Shown here piece after piece: positions 45,392-55,785 of a DNA stretch of 64,000 bases. Within the stretch, counting starts at the first letter, position 1. Each line of letters starts with the position of its first letter. This stretch comes from Roseiarcus sp963741405 (GTDB lineage: Bacteria; Pseudomonadota; Alphaproteobacteria; Rhizobiales; Beijerinckiaceae): contig CAVUHX010000034.1 of assembly GCA_963741405.1 (NCBI GenBank), forward strand, positions 248,001 through 312,000. Reading direction: 5' to 3'. Under the pieces are notes generated by a model. It had not been told where the DNA came from. It did no database searches and saw nothing but the letters and a program-made list of their open reading frames with translations. A program made the position numbers and the translations under genes.

Positions 45392-47880
45392 CGAACTCTC
45401 TCCAACTCGAATATTCTTCGGATGCCGCGGTGGACCACAAGATCGACGACACCGGGACTCTCGCCCGCGGATTCCACCTCAAGAATGTGCGGCCCCCGCG
45501 ATCGCTTTGCCGCAATCCTTACTTTTCCGCCCATTTGGGCTCCGACGGCGAAAGCGTCAGTTTCTCGATTACCTTTATGCGCGCCGCGTAGTCGTCGGCC
45601 TTGCAGCAAACCAGCCGCCGGGCTCCAAGATACACCGGACGTCCCCCCCGATCGGACCAGCAACAAAGCCGCCGGGCGCCGAGATACACCTGACGCCGCC
45701 CGCCACCGGATTGAACTCGCCCATCGCCACGAGTTCGATGTCGACCTCGCCCATCGCCCCGACGGGAACCTCGAAAACGAACCACTGGCGCTGACTATCG
45801 AAATAGCACACCTCGACCGGCTCTCCGCCGGACAGGACGCTGAACCTCGCGGACGAAGGCGGAGTCTCGCTCGCCAGCTGCAGCTCCAGATACACCGCGG
45901 CCACCTCGCCAGGCGCGTAAGGGGTGCGAAACAGAACGCCCGCCCTCCGTTTCGCCATCCACACGCCCCAGTCCTCGGCGAAATACCAGTTGCCGTCGAC
46001 AACCGAGGCGCAATAGATGAGCTTCTGCTTTCGCGCGTCCCTTTCTGCTAACGCCGAAACCCAAACGAGTAGATCTCGCCCGGGTCGCATAAAAAATTCG
46101 TGTAGCAGGGCGGCGTATCCTTTTGCTTGACGAATGGCGTCATAGAAATCCGGCCGCAAATTCGGTCCAGGTCCGCGGCTTATACTCCTCTCTGATCTCC
46201 TTCTCCCAAGCCGAAAGGGCGGCGGGATCGGCGAGAAGCTCCTCAACCAGCCGCACGCCGCCCTCGACGTCTTCGGGGCTCACGTATTTGACGAAGCGCC
46301 CGCCCACTTCGGGCATGGATGACCGGTTGGACGCGATGCAAGGCTTCCCGTGAGCGAGGCTTTCTCCGACCGGCAAGCCAAAACCTTCGACGAAGCTCGG
46401 AAACATCGTAAACAGACATTTATCGTAGAGATAAGTCAGCTCGTGGTCTGAAACATTGGACAAAATGTGCAACCGCCCGTCGAGATGACCGGACTGGTCG
46501 ATGTATTTCATCAAGGGTTCGATATCCCAGCCGAGCTTTCCGACAAACACAAGATTGGGAATATTCTTTGCGCCCTTCGCAATGAGTTCCTCCCATATCT
46601 TGATCATGTAGAGGTGGTTCTTGCGCACCTCGATCGTCGAAACCGACAGGACGAATGGCGACGAAGCGGCGGCCCGCACGTCGCGGCGGGTCGGTTGCGA
46701 AACTTGCTTCTGTTCGCCGACAAGCGCGGTGGCGAGCGGCGCAGATTTCACCGGAACGGAAAAGTTCAGTCTGGACGACATGAACTTGCGAACATCGTTC
46801 GCCACATACTCGGAGTTCGTCATGACGAAGTCGGCGAGCATCAGCGCATCCACCAGCGCTTGCCGAAAACGCTTGTTGGCGGCTTCAAATGGCAAATTGC
46901 GGATGGCTGATCTGAATAAGATCGTGAATGAACAGCGTTGAATCTGACGCCATTGGCCCGCATCTGCTTTACGGCGTCATAGTTCGGGTAAATCCAGAAT
47001 GCGCCTGGGATGGCGAAGTCGTCGCCGGACTTGCGGTTCGACGGGCCTGCGCGTGGCATAAACGGCGCGCACGACTTGATCGATGTCTTTGCGGGACTTG
47101 CCGCCGGATTGCAAAGCAGAAATAAGAGAGGCGACGACTACCCGATCCACTTCAAAGAATTTTCCGAGATCGTAATCGTATTACGCTCAGTGCTATTTTC
47201 GATCCAGACGCGATTTCGTATTGCTTGGCCTCCAGCACCAGATTTGCGACAACCCTCTGAATGCCGCTCAGAGTGATATTTTCTTGCTTGGCGTAGTCGA
47301 TCAGATCCGTGACGTCCAGGTAAATCGTGGGTCCCGTTACTGCAGCCTCCGGGCTCCCCGAATCGGCACGGTCGGTCCACAATAGGCTGCCAAGTTCCCG
47401 CGCCGCATCCGAGCAAGCCGGGTCGAGCTCCAAAGCCTTCCGGTAAGCCCTGTGCGCCGAATCCATGTCGCCCGCCACCTTGTAGGCGTGACCAAGGTTG
47501 ACGTGAATGTCGGAGTCGTTCGGGTTTAAGGTCAGGGCCTGCTTGTAGGCATCGATCGCGAGACCAATGTTCCTGTCATCCTTGTGCGCATGACCAAGAT
47601 TCATGTAAACATCGGGGTCGTTCGGCTCCAGCGTCAAGGCCTGCCTGTAGGCTTCGATCGCCAGACTAAACTTCTTGTCGTCCTTGAGCACATGCCCGAG
47701 CTGGACCCAGATCGCGCCATGATTCGGCGCCAGTTCCAGATATTGCTTGTAGAGGGCGGCGGCCGTGCTCCAGTCCCTCTTGTCCCGCGCGGCGTCCGCG
47801 TCGCGCAGCAGGGCCGCCTTCTCCGCGCCTCCCTCCGTGGTCTGCCGGAACCGGTCAAGGAGAGAGTTAAGCGGCGCCAC
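45385..47880 (-). pseudogene. TPR - glycosyltransferase (GT4) paralogue, multiply frameshifted
   Basis: Reconstructed as about 830 residues with the same plan as the downstream gene. TPR units come first (AAALYKQYLELAPNHGAIWVQ, AIEAYRQALTLEPNDPDVYM, AIDAYKQALTLNPNDSD), then the GT4 domain (SGIQRVVANLVLEA, LFIHDLIQISHPQF, FVLSVSTIEVRKNH, FPSFVEGFGLPVGESL) and a beta-rich C-terminal part ending HRGIRRIFELERVRW. Breaks are needed near 47186, 47030, 46935, 46896, 46150, 45600 and 45535. The GTG start has AGGAGA upstream, and the TGA overlaps the next gene's start, showing that the reconstruction ends correctly. As written only the first ~240 residues (TPR region and start of the GT domain) can be made. 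Confidence 0.65.
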
Positions 47881-48217
47881 CGATATCTCCTGTTGATTCG
47901 CGAACTGCCGCAGGCAGCTGGAATGATCGACGCATCGCGGCCATCCTTGTGGCGCGATTCCGGCCCTGGTTTGAACACGGTCGACGGCTCCCGCGTGTCG
48001 TCCTGCCGCGCTTTCGGACCAGCGGAGGCCTTATGCACGCTGAGCCGCAGGCCAGCAAGGTCTTCCCCCGGATGGAGGGCGGGCCAATCGACGGCGACCG
48101 TCAGAGCGGAATGATCTCCGGTCGAGCCGGACAGGACGCCGATCCGCCTCTGCGACCGCGGAGGACCGGTTCGCCTTGTCCCGGGTTTCCTTCCGCCGCG
48201 ACGGGAGAGGCTTGTCA
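47881..48217. other. Short stretch between two frameshifted genes
   Basis: About 340 bases. One minus-strand frame (GVLSGSTGDHSALTVAVDW, then GEDLAGLRLSVHKA) has a protein-like composition and may be a further piece of the DUF4214-like gene upstream, read after another frame break. I cannot prove it and annotate nothing firm here. Confidence 0.3.
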
Positions 48218-49001
48218 CCCGACTCGGGCACTCTCTCTCTCTTCGGCCGGCTTCTGCAGCGCGGACAGCTGGAAGATGCGGAACGTCTGCAGTTCGAACT
48301 TTTGCATCACCGGCACGGTGCGCGGAAAGCCACGGCGAGATGAACCGGTCCTGCGGCCAGAGCGCGACGCCCCGGGTCGACGCCGTCATGGCGTTCATGG
48401 CGAAGGAAGACAGCCTTCCCGCGCTGAAGGGCAGGCGAAACGCGGTCGCCTCGATCCCCGCAGCGGCCAGGTCGTGGTGCGCGCTCTGCGACTTCGCCGC
48501 GCCGACGAACGCCCCGTTGACGGAGATGTCGACCTCCCGCGGCTGGAGCCCAAACAGGAAGCCTGAAATTTCGTCGTTGCGGAATTCTTCCAGCCAGCCG
48601 GGGCAATCCGAAAGCAGCAGGCGCTCCCCCTCCTCCGACAGCAAGCGCGCCTGCGCATCGACGTCTCGCTCGACAATCGCCCAAACGGCCGTCTCGCGCT
48701 CCTTGCCGCCGCGAGCCAGGGACTCGGCGAACACCGGAGCGAGCCATCGTGTCGCATTGTCGTTCAGAAGCATGGCGATGGTCCTGCCCGCGGCTTCCGA
48801 CCCCTGCGGCCGCTTTTTCGCCTCGTCCGACTCTCGCGTCGTGTGAAGGATCCAGCTGCGCGGCTTCCCCTCGGCCAACTCGGAGCGGTAGTGAGCAAGG
48901 CCGCCCGCATCGGCGCTCCGTCCGAGCACAGCGCGATAAACGAGATCGATGTATTCCTCGTCGCGCGGCGAAATCAGGTGTGGGTGCAGTGTGAATGCCA
49001 T
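48218..49001 (-). pseudogene. DUF4214-like domain protein, frameshifted
   Basis: The first ~225 residues read cleanly. An N-terminal DUF4214-like module (YIDLVYRAVLGRSADAGGLAHY, then a SWILHTTRESDEAKK segment) is followed by a region of unknown fold with ISGFLFGLQPREVDISVNGAF and WPQDRFISPWLS. Near 48330 the frame breaks, and the natural continuation TVPVMQKFELQTFRIFQLSALQ ends at the TGA at 48218. The ATG at 49001 has GAGGGG upstream and lies 15 bases after the epimerase stop, so the two are in one operon. Function unknown; the central part resembles nothing I recognise. Confidence 0.5.
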
Positions 49002-49015
49002 GGTCGAATCGCCCC

Positions 49016-49993
49016 TCAAAGACCTTTGTAAGCGTCGTGCAGGTAGAAGCGCGCCGTCTCTCTCAGGCCGTCGCGCAGGCTGATCTCCGGCTGGTACCCG
49101 ACCAGGCGCCGGAGCTTGCCAAGGTTCGGCGCCCGCCGGGGCACGCTGCCCGGCGGCGACGGATTGAGTTCGATGTCGCCGCGGAGACCGGCAACCTCCA
49201 TCATCATCGCGCCGAGGTCCTCCATCCGAATTTCGGTGTCGCCGCCGACGTTGACGATCTCGCCTTGCGCCGCCTGCGCGCCCGCAAGGAGGAGGGTGGC
49301 GCGGACGGCGTCCTTCACGTGGATGAAGCTTCGCGTGTCCTCAAATCCGTTGAGCGCGAACTCGCCCTTGCGGGCCCGATTGTAGAAATCGGGAATCACA
49401 TGCTTGTCGCCCATCCTCGGCCCATAGGCGTTGTGATAGCGGATGATGGTGAACGGCAGGCCGAATTGCGCCCGCGCCGCAATGACCGCAATCTCGCCGT
49501 GAAGCTTCGAGCCGCCGTAAGACCGGCGCACGTTGAGGATGTCGTCGAGAGTCAGGGGCACGGTCTCGTCCGTCGGGACTTCCCAGCCGAATTTCGACAC
49601 CGTGCTGGCGTAGGCTTCCGAACTACTGGCGTAGACGAAGCGGCCGAGGCGCTTCGTTCGGCCATAATGCTCGACCAGGTTCATGGTGGGCAAGGTGCAG
49701 CACCGAACGACGTCGAACGGGCGTTCATAGAAGTTTTGCGTGCCGTTCAGGGCGGCCAGGTGAAAGACGACGTCGATGTCGGCCGGCAGTCCGCGCACCG
49801 CCGGAAGATCGTTGAGATCGAGGTCGAGCGAGCGGACATTGGGGCGGGCCGAAAGCGCCTCGAAAGCCTGATCCCGTTTGCCGCGGATGAAATTGTCGAC
49901 AGCGACGACTTCGTCCGATGCGGTCTCGGCAAGCTTTTCCGCAAGAGCAAAGCCGAGGAAACCAGCGGCTCCAGTGACCAGGTATTTCGTCAT
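49016..49993 (-). CDS. NAD-dependent epimerase/dehydratase (nucleotide-sugar type)
   Basis: A 325-residue intact extended short-chain dehydrogenase. It has VTGAAGFLGFALAEKL (NAD motif), VFHLAALNGTQNFYERPFDV, ASSSEAYAS and the catalytic RRSYGGSKLHGE (Tyr and Lys), with GPRMGDKHVIPDF after it. The family makes or interconverts NDP-sugars (epimerase, decarboxylase or dehydratase); the exact product cannot be told. It sits in the polysaccharide gene run, upstream of a DUF4214-like gene and downstream of a small DUF4214-like ORF. Confidence 0.85.
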   Translation of the reverse strand: MTKYLVTGAAGFLGFALAEKLAETASDEVVAVDNFIRGKRDQAFEALSARPNVRSLDLDLNDLPAVRGLPADIDVVFHLAALNGTQNFYERPFDVVRCCTLPTMNLVEHYGRTKRLGRFVYASSSEAYASTVSKFGWEVPTDETVPLTLDDILNVRRSYGGSKLHGEIAVIAARAQFGLPFTIIRYHNAYGPRMGDKHVIPDFYNRARKGEFALNGFEDTRSFIHVKDAVRATLLLAGAQAAQGEIVNVGGDTEIRMEDLGAMMMEVAGLRGDIELNPSPPGSVPRRAPNLGKLRRLVGYQPEISLRDGLRETARFYLHDAYKGL

Positions 49994-50006
49994 TCTTCGC
50001 CAAACC

Positions 50007-50192
50007 TCAATTCAGGCGGCCGTCACGGCGCGGGCGCGACGGGCAAGGGACCAGAAGCCGGTAAAGATCGCCGAGCGTCTCGCCGCTTGCGCTTCGTTTC
50101 CGCCAATCGCTCAATTCCGCAGTGTCCGGCGCCCGGTCGAAGCAACGGTTCAGCAGCTCATCCTCGCCGTTCTGCGCGTCGGAGCGGAACAT
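50007..50192 (-). CDS. Small protein with partial DUF4214-like pattern
   Basis: A 61-residue frame just upstream of the epimerase, 13 bases from its start. DELLNRCFDRAPDTAELSDW and TLGDLYRLLV look like a shortened DUF4214-like module. No clear ribosome site is visible, so it may be a free small protein, the remnant of one, or not expressed. It lies 41 bases after the glycosyltransferase stop, on the same strand. Confidence 0.4.
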   Translation of the reverse strand: MFRSDAQNGEDELLNRCFDRAPDTAELSDWRKRSASGETLGDLYRLLVPCPSRPRRDGRLN

Positions 50193-50233
50193 ACGGGGCT
50201 ACACGGACTCTGGCCGGACCAAAACCGGGTCCC

Positions 50234-52361
50234 TCACCGAATCTCGACCCCGAGCTCGCGCAGGCGCGCCGCGTAGCGCGCCGCCATCGCCTCCACCCCG
50301 TGATCCCGGGTGATCGTCTCCCTGGCGCGCTCGCCGAGTCTCGTTGCGAATTCGGGGTCGTCGAACAGGCGCCGGAGCGCCTTCGCAGCCTGGTCGACGT
50401 CCGGGTCCGCCCATTTCATTTCCGGCGTCACGTAGAGGTATTCTTCCTGCCCGATATGGACGAGAGGCGCATCGACCAGAATGCAATTGTCGTCCGTCGC
50501 GAACTCGACGTTCGCCGAATAGCCGGTCATGATCACCGGTTTGCCGATCGCCATCGCCTCGGCCGGGCCGTAGCCGTATCCCTCCGAGCGATGCAGGCTC
50601 ATGTAGCAGTCGCAGGCGTTCTTCAGCGAATAGAGTTCCCGGAGCGACATCGTCCGGTCGAAGAAATGGATGCGGCTGTCGGAGGCGCACAGCTCGAGCA
50701 GTTCCTCCCCTCGGCCGTTGACCTTGTTCCAGTGCGCCGTCGCCATGTTCTGGGTCTTGATCACCAGCATCGCGGGCTCGTCACCGCGCGGAAACGCCTT
50801 CATAAAGGCGCGAACAACAGCGGCCGGATTCTTCCGGTGGATCACCGAATGCGAATCGAAGCTGAACAGGACGACGAACGTGTCTTCTGGCAGGCCCAGT
50901 TCGGAGCGGGTGAAGTAGGGTTGGACGTCCGGCAGCTGAACAGAAGATCCCACGTTGACCACCGGCACGCCTTGGCCGGCATATGAGGACGCACAGAACG
51001 CGGACGGGGTCCAAATCTCATCGACGATTTTGCAGGCCAGTTCGTGCGCGACCGGCATGGCCTCCGTTTCCCAAAAGAAATATGCAATATTGTAAGCGTT
51101 AGGTGCTATCTCGTCCATTGTCGACATCACTTCCGGCAAATACTCGCCATTGAAGTGCCAGAGGATAACCTTCGGGTTTTCTCCGCGATAGACGAGTTTC
51201 TCCTCAACGCCTGAACTCACGGAGCTCGGCATATCGAAGTACGTCTCGAGCACACGAAATCTGGCCCCCGATTGCTCCAGCGCTCCGATCGATCGTCGCA
51301 TTCCGGCCCCGAGTCCGCTTGCGGCGCCTGCCGGGCCAACAACCACGACATCGATCGTCTCCTCGGCTCTCGTCCGTTCAAACGCAACTCGCGAGAAAAC
51401 TCGCTCTTGTTCCGGCCGCGTAAACCCGCCAAAGCTGAACTTCCTGCTGCGATCGAAAACGGGTGTTCCGTTCTCGGAAGCCAGCTTTGGGACGAAACGG
51501 CGCAGCACAGGAAGCTGCGGGAACAACTCGCACTTGACCCACATGTCCAACGAGGACAGTTTCTGCGGCGTCGTCCGTCCTTCCCGAAACAGAGTCTCAG
51601 AATCGCGGGGAAAGCGCCGCCAGCGCGATCGAAAAGCGGGTGACATAGGGGCTTGAGGGCGTGAATTCTGCAGACCAATACCGCTCATATTCTGGAAAGA
51701 GAAACAGATATCTTTGCCGCTCGATAATGAGATGATTGAGTAGGTCAAAGGTATACGAATCCCTGACCGCCGGATCGTGTAGGTCGTGGTATTTGTTTTT
51801 GTAAAAATCACTGCTCAACCATATATTGTAGAAGCAGCGGGTAATTGGAGGAGGCCCGAACCCGGGCTGGAGTTCTCCCAAGCTTTCCAGAATGTAGGCA
51901 GGAAAAAGCACATGCGGTAGGTTGCGGTGATAAAGAAAATGCAGCGCCTCAGTGAGGAAACAGTAATACCCAAACTCCTCGAATATGTTGCAATCGGCGC
52001 GCTGGGAGTAATGTTGCCGCCAAATCTCCATCCAGAAAGTCGATATAGGCAAAAAGGCGCCGATCTCTGCGTTTAGATCGTGCAGTAGTCTGTCGTTGTT
52101 TAGGCTTGCTGCGACGGGACGAGTGGGGATGAATTCCGTCACGTACCAGACAATGTAGCGCAGGCGGCCATGAACTGAGTTAACTGGCCACTGCCTAAGC
52201 AACGCCCACCTGTGAAGCACCGCCAGCATGTGACGGGTCAACGGCATCTTCGCTTCTTCGAAGCGGGGGTCGGTTTCCGCCATTGCGGCGTGGACGTTGG
52301 AACGGGCCACGATGGGCGCGGCCTCACTCGAGATCGCCATCATCGCTGCGTGCGTATTCAT
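50234..52361 (-). pseudogene. Glycosyltransferase (GT4-type) with N-terminal helical region, frameshifted once
   Basis: Two frames join into about 709 residues. The N-terminal ~250 residues (RLRYIVWYVTEFIPTRPVAA, FGYYCFLTEALHFLYHRNLP, YILESLGELQPGFGPPPITR) form a region seen in front of some GT4 transferases. The C-terminal ~400 residues carry VVVVGPAGAASGLGAGMR, YFFWETEAMPVAHE, FDSHSVIHRKNP and YMSLHRSEGYGYGPAEAMAIG, the donor-binding end of a GT4 fold. The switch is near 51605 between FSIALAALSPRF and DSETLFREGRT. The ATG at 52361, or the one just before it, follows GAGGGG. The C-terminal frame alone could still make a transferase if initiated internally. Confidence 0.68.
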
Positions 52362-52566
52362 CATTCCCCTCACCACATCAGCTAAATGAGAAGGCCTGCC
52401 CGGCAATTCAGTGTGCCGCCTGTTGACATACTGTCGATCGCAAGTCTAGAAGTCAACTGACGTTCCGGAAAGAATTTTCTTCTTGAAGAATTCTTACAAG
52501 CGCCGAGTTGGCGACGTTCACCAGTAGCCACGTTGACAACCCTCCACATAGTCGAGCTCTATCCTG

Positions 52567-53918
52567 ATGATCGTTCCTGTTTCCTACCCCGACCGGCGCG
52601 TTTGCGTCATCGGCCTCGGCTATGTCGGGCTTACACTTGCCGTCGCGATGGCGGAGGCCGGTTTTTCCGTCCGCGGCGTGGAGCGGAACGCCGATATCGT
52701 CCGCTCCATTCAGGCCGGGCGGCCGCATTTCGTGGAATTGGGCCTCGCGGCGCGTCTCGACCCTCAGGTCGCCGCCGGGAAGCTTGCCGCTGCGACCGAA
52801 TGGCCCGCAGCAGGGGAAGCCTCGGTCTATGTCATTACCGTCGGAACGCCGCTCGGGCAGGACCGGACGACCAATCTCGAGGCGATCAGGGACGTCGCCC
52901 TTCACGTTAGCCGCATCCTGTGCGAGGGCGATCTGGTCATCCTCCGGTCGACTGTGCGGGTCGGCGTCAGCGCGATGTCGTGAAGCCGATCCTCGACGAG
53001 GCGGGCGTCTCCTACGGGCTCGCCTTCTGCCCGGAGCGGACCATCGAGGGAAAGGCGCTGCTCGAGCTCCGGACGCTGCCGCAGATCATCGGCGGGGTCG
53101 ACCAGGATTCCGCGCTCCGCGCCTCGCAACTGTTCAATTTCCTCACCCCGACCACGATCCGCGTCCGCGATCTCGAGACCGCGGAAATGACCAAGCTGAT
53201 GAACAATACCCAGCGCGACCTGCTGTTCGCCTTCGCCAACGAGATCGCGGAGACCTGCGATTCGATCGGCATTTCCGCCGCCGAGGTGATCAGCGCCGGC
53301 AACATGGGCTACGCTCGAAGCTTCGTTCCCTTGCCCGGGCCGGTCGGCGGGCCCTGCCTCGAAAAGGATCCCTACATCCTCGCCGACAGCGTGAAGGGGC
53401 GCGGAAATCCGCCGGAGCTCGCTTTGCTCGGACGCGCGATCAACGAACGGCTGCCGGCGAATACAATTCGTTCGCTGCAGACGGTGCTGAACGGGCGCGG
53501 CGTGCGCAGAGTGACGATCGCCGGTCTCGCCTTCAAGGGCCGGCCTGACACGTCGGATCTGCGGGGTTCGCTCGCGATCCCGCTGATCGCCGAGGCGAAG
53601 CGCGGTTTCCCCCGGGCTGAAATGGTCGGTTACGACCCCGCGGTGCCGCGCGCCAAGGTTGAATCGCTCGGTTTGAGGGCGGCGGCGACCGCGGAAGAGG
53701 CGTTCGCCGGCGCCGATTGCGTGATCTTCCAGACCAACCACCAGCAGTTCGAGACTCTGGATCTCGCCCATCTGGCCCTGACGATGGCGGCCGGCGGCAT
53801 CGTCTGCGACCTCTGGAACCAGTTCGATCTTGCGCAGATCAACCTGCCGAACAATGTCCGGTATTACGGCCTCGGCAGCCTGTCGCTCCTGAAACGGCAG
53901 AAGGCGCCGGTGTCTTAA
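52567..53918 (+). pseudogene. UDP-sugar 6-dehydrogenase (WecC/UDP-ManNAc dehydrogenase-like), frameshifted once
   Basis: About 450 residues once a single missing base near 52970 is restored. The N-terminal NAD motif is VCVIGLGYVGLTLAVAM. After the break come FCPERTIEGKAL, EMTKLMNNTQRDLLFAFANE (catalytic Lys/Asn region) and GGPCLEKDPYIL with the active-site cysteine. FKGRPDTSDLRGSLA lies in the C-terminal domain. Such enzymes oxidise UDP-N-acetylmannosamine or a related UDP-sugar to the uronic acid for polysaccharide synthesis. Expected reading across the break is VGVSRDVVKPILDEAG. It is divergent from the glycosyltransferase at 52361. Confidence 0.78.
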
Positions 53919-54359
53919 ACACGTGTGATGGTTAAGTCTCGGGAACTTCCGTCGCGAACAAGTACCCCGAAGCCAAGGCCAGATCGGTGGTTCGGCAAGA
54001 GAATGCCGAAGTGAGCACATTATCGACCTGCCGTAGGCCTGGGGCTGGTGCGATCACGATGCAGCAGGCGCTCATCGAAGCGATCCCACGGAAAATCTTT
54101 CGTACTGGCGCGACGCACGTTATTGCGGTCGGAGGGACATCGCGCCCTTTACCCGGGAATTCGCGACTGATATGCGACCATTTGGAGGCGCCGGCATTCG
54201 AAACGGACGAACTCATGCTTCCGCCGAGCGTGCCTGTCGTTTCCCCGGCGAGAGCCCCTCGACCGTGCGGTTGATCTTCCTAACTGTTCGGAATCCGCCG
54301 CAGCACATTGCGGACTTCTATCTAGGTTGTATTCTGTTGAGATCGGATCTGATTCTGTA
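53919..54359. other. Intergenic region
   Basis: About 440 bases between the dehydrogenase and the sulfotransferase gene. Open frames exist on both strands, but none has similarity I recognise. GC content falls towards 54300, where the sulfotransferase promoter probably lies. Confidence 0.35.
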
Positions 54360-55139
54360 ATGAAGCATGTACTTGGAGTGTCCCTTCCCAGATCTGGGCA
54401 CCATTATTTAGTGTCCATGCTTCGTGAATATTTACACGATGGGTTTTCATATTGCGAATTTTATCAGACTGCAGATTGTTGCAGACAAATACCTTGCACG
54501 AAGTCCGCCGCCTCCAGCGGCAAAATATACGTTCAGAAATCGCATGATTTTCAATTAACAGATCCTGTCACAGTGGACGGCGCTGTGCGTCTAATCCAAT
54601 TCAGAAGTCCGGTGCCGCGCCTGTTATCGGACTATGAGCTTTGGCTCAAGGTAACAAGCGCGTCTGCCTCCAGAATCCTCCTAACGCAATTCCTACAAAA
54701 TAACGTTGAGTATACAGTGAAGTTCCATCGTAAATGGCTTTCGGATCGCAGAGAAGGTCAACTTGCTGTAAGCTACGAGCAACTGACTGCCGATCCCCTT
54801 CGCGCAGTTGAGGGCCTTCTGTATTTGTGTGGAGTAGAGAGCGATCGGAAAAAGATCGCTCGCGCAATCCAAAAAGTTAACGGCAGGCGATCTGGGACAC
54901 ATGAGCAGTTCAAGCCGCGGATGATCCAAGAATCTTGTGGGGAATTATTGCCTCTAGTCGAGAAGCTGATTGTCGACGGCTCACCTGGATACCTTCCCAT
55001 GTCTTTATTTGGAGATGTCGAGTTTAGCCCGGAGACCAGGCGCGATCTGGTTGAGTACTCGCGGTACTTGGGCGAGGATGACTTGGACGAAGCGATGAAC
55101 TTGGCAAGAGGGACAATTGGTCGAGCGGCGCGACTTTAG
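54360..55139 (+). CDS. Sulfotransferase-like protein
   Basis: A 259-residue protein with GVSLPRSGHHYLVSML near the N terminus, a variant of the PAPS-binding 5' loop (PRSGT/SG) of sulfotransferases. Further on, VRLIQFRSPVPRLLSDYELW and QLAVSYEQLTADPLRAVEGL correspond to the 3'-phosphate-binding and later conserved regions of the family. The likely role is sulfation of a glycan, by context. I prefer the ATG at 54360; a TTG at 54327 would add 11 residues. It is AT-richer than its surroundings and opposite in strand to the following GT9 pair, which suggests separate acquisition. Confidence 0.65.
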   Translation: MKHVLGVSLPRSGHHYLVSMLREYLHDGFSYCEFYQTADCCRQIPCTKSAASSGKIYVQKSHDFQLTDPVTVDGAVRLIQFRSPVPRLLSDYELWLKVTSASASRILLTQFLQNNVEYTVKFHRKWLSDRREGQLAVSYEQLTADPLRAVEGLLYLCGVESDRKKIARAIQKVNGRRSGTHEQFKPRMIQESCGELLPLVEKLIVDGSPGYLPMSLFGDVEFSPETRRDLVEYSRYLGEDDLDEAMNLARGTIGRAARL

Positions 55140-55212
55140 GCCACCGGACGTCGATCGTATCATAGGATTCATGTTGTTGACGCCAAACGGCGGGCCTACG
55201 CGCACCTTTCGG

Positions 55213-55785
55213 TCATTTCTTTATCGCGCCGGTTTCAGTCTCGGTCGCCACCGCCCTCGCACGATCCGCCCACCGTTGTCTCGCGAGTTCGAACTGGTGA
55301 AAGACGTCGTCGGGCTGCAACTGCGTCATGCACGCGACGCCGTTCGGGCAACGTGCAGCCCCCAGCCCGCAGGGCGAACATCGCAAGGACTTGACGACGG
55401 TGAGAACAAAGGGACCTCGGGGCATCCATTCCGTAACGGCGTGGCTCGCCGAAAAAATGCAAAGCGTCCACCGCCGGCGCGCTGCGGCAAGATGCGCCAC
55501 GCCCGAATTGTTAGCAACAATATAGGGCGCAGCGTCAATGACCGCTACGAGTTCGGACCAACTCAAATTGCCGCACGCGTTGCTGACTAGCTCCGATGAG
55601 AGTCCGCGGACGATAGTATTGGCGACAGAGCGCTGGTCCTTCGTCCCGACGAGCAGGACAGGGAAACCATGCTCCCGCGTGATGATCTCGATCAGTTCGC
55701 GGTAGTGCCGTGACGGCCACTGCCGGACCCGCTCGTTGGCGAACGGGGAAATGACCACAGGAGCGGATTCCGTGTGTGACATCAA
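55213..55785 (-). CDS. Glycosyltransferase family 9, C-terminal donor-binding part
   Basis: A 190-residue frame with APVVISPFANERVRQWPSRHY, FPVLLVGTKDQ, LVSNACGNLSWSELVAVI and NNSGVAHLAAA, the nucleotide-sugar binding half of GT9 heptosyltransferase-like enzymes. The acceptor half is at the end of the preceding gene (RIILVKLDHRGDFI). The two overlap in TGATG, so they are either one protein split by a one-base change or two coupled polypeptides. Alone this half would not be expected to act. The end AIKK is followed by a stop and a 73-base gap. Confidence 0.65.
   Translation of the reverse strand: MMSHTESAPVVISPFANERVRQWPSRHYRELIEIITREHGFPVLLVGTKDQRSVANTIVRGLSSELVSNACGNLSWSELVAVIDAAPYIVANNSGVAHLAAARRRWTLCIFSASHAVTEWMPRGPFVLTVVKSLRCSPCGLGAARCPNGVACMTQLQPDDVFHQFELARQRWADRARAVATETETGAIKK

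Noticed and set aside
53932..54274. Frames of about 95 codons on both strands between the dehydrogenase and the sulfotransferase
   Set aside because: They mirror each other and show no recognisable motif.
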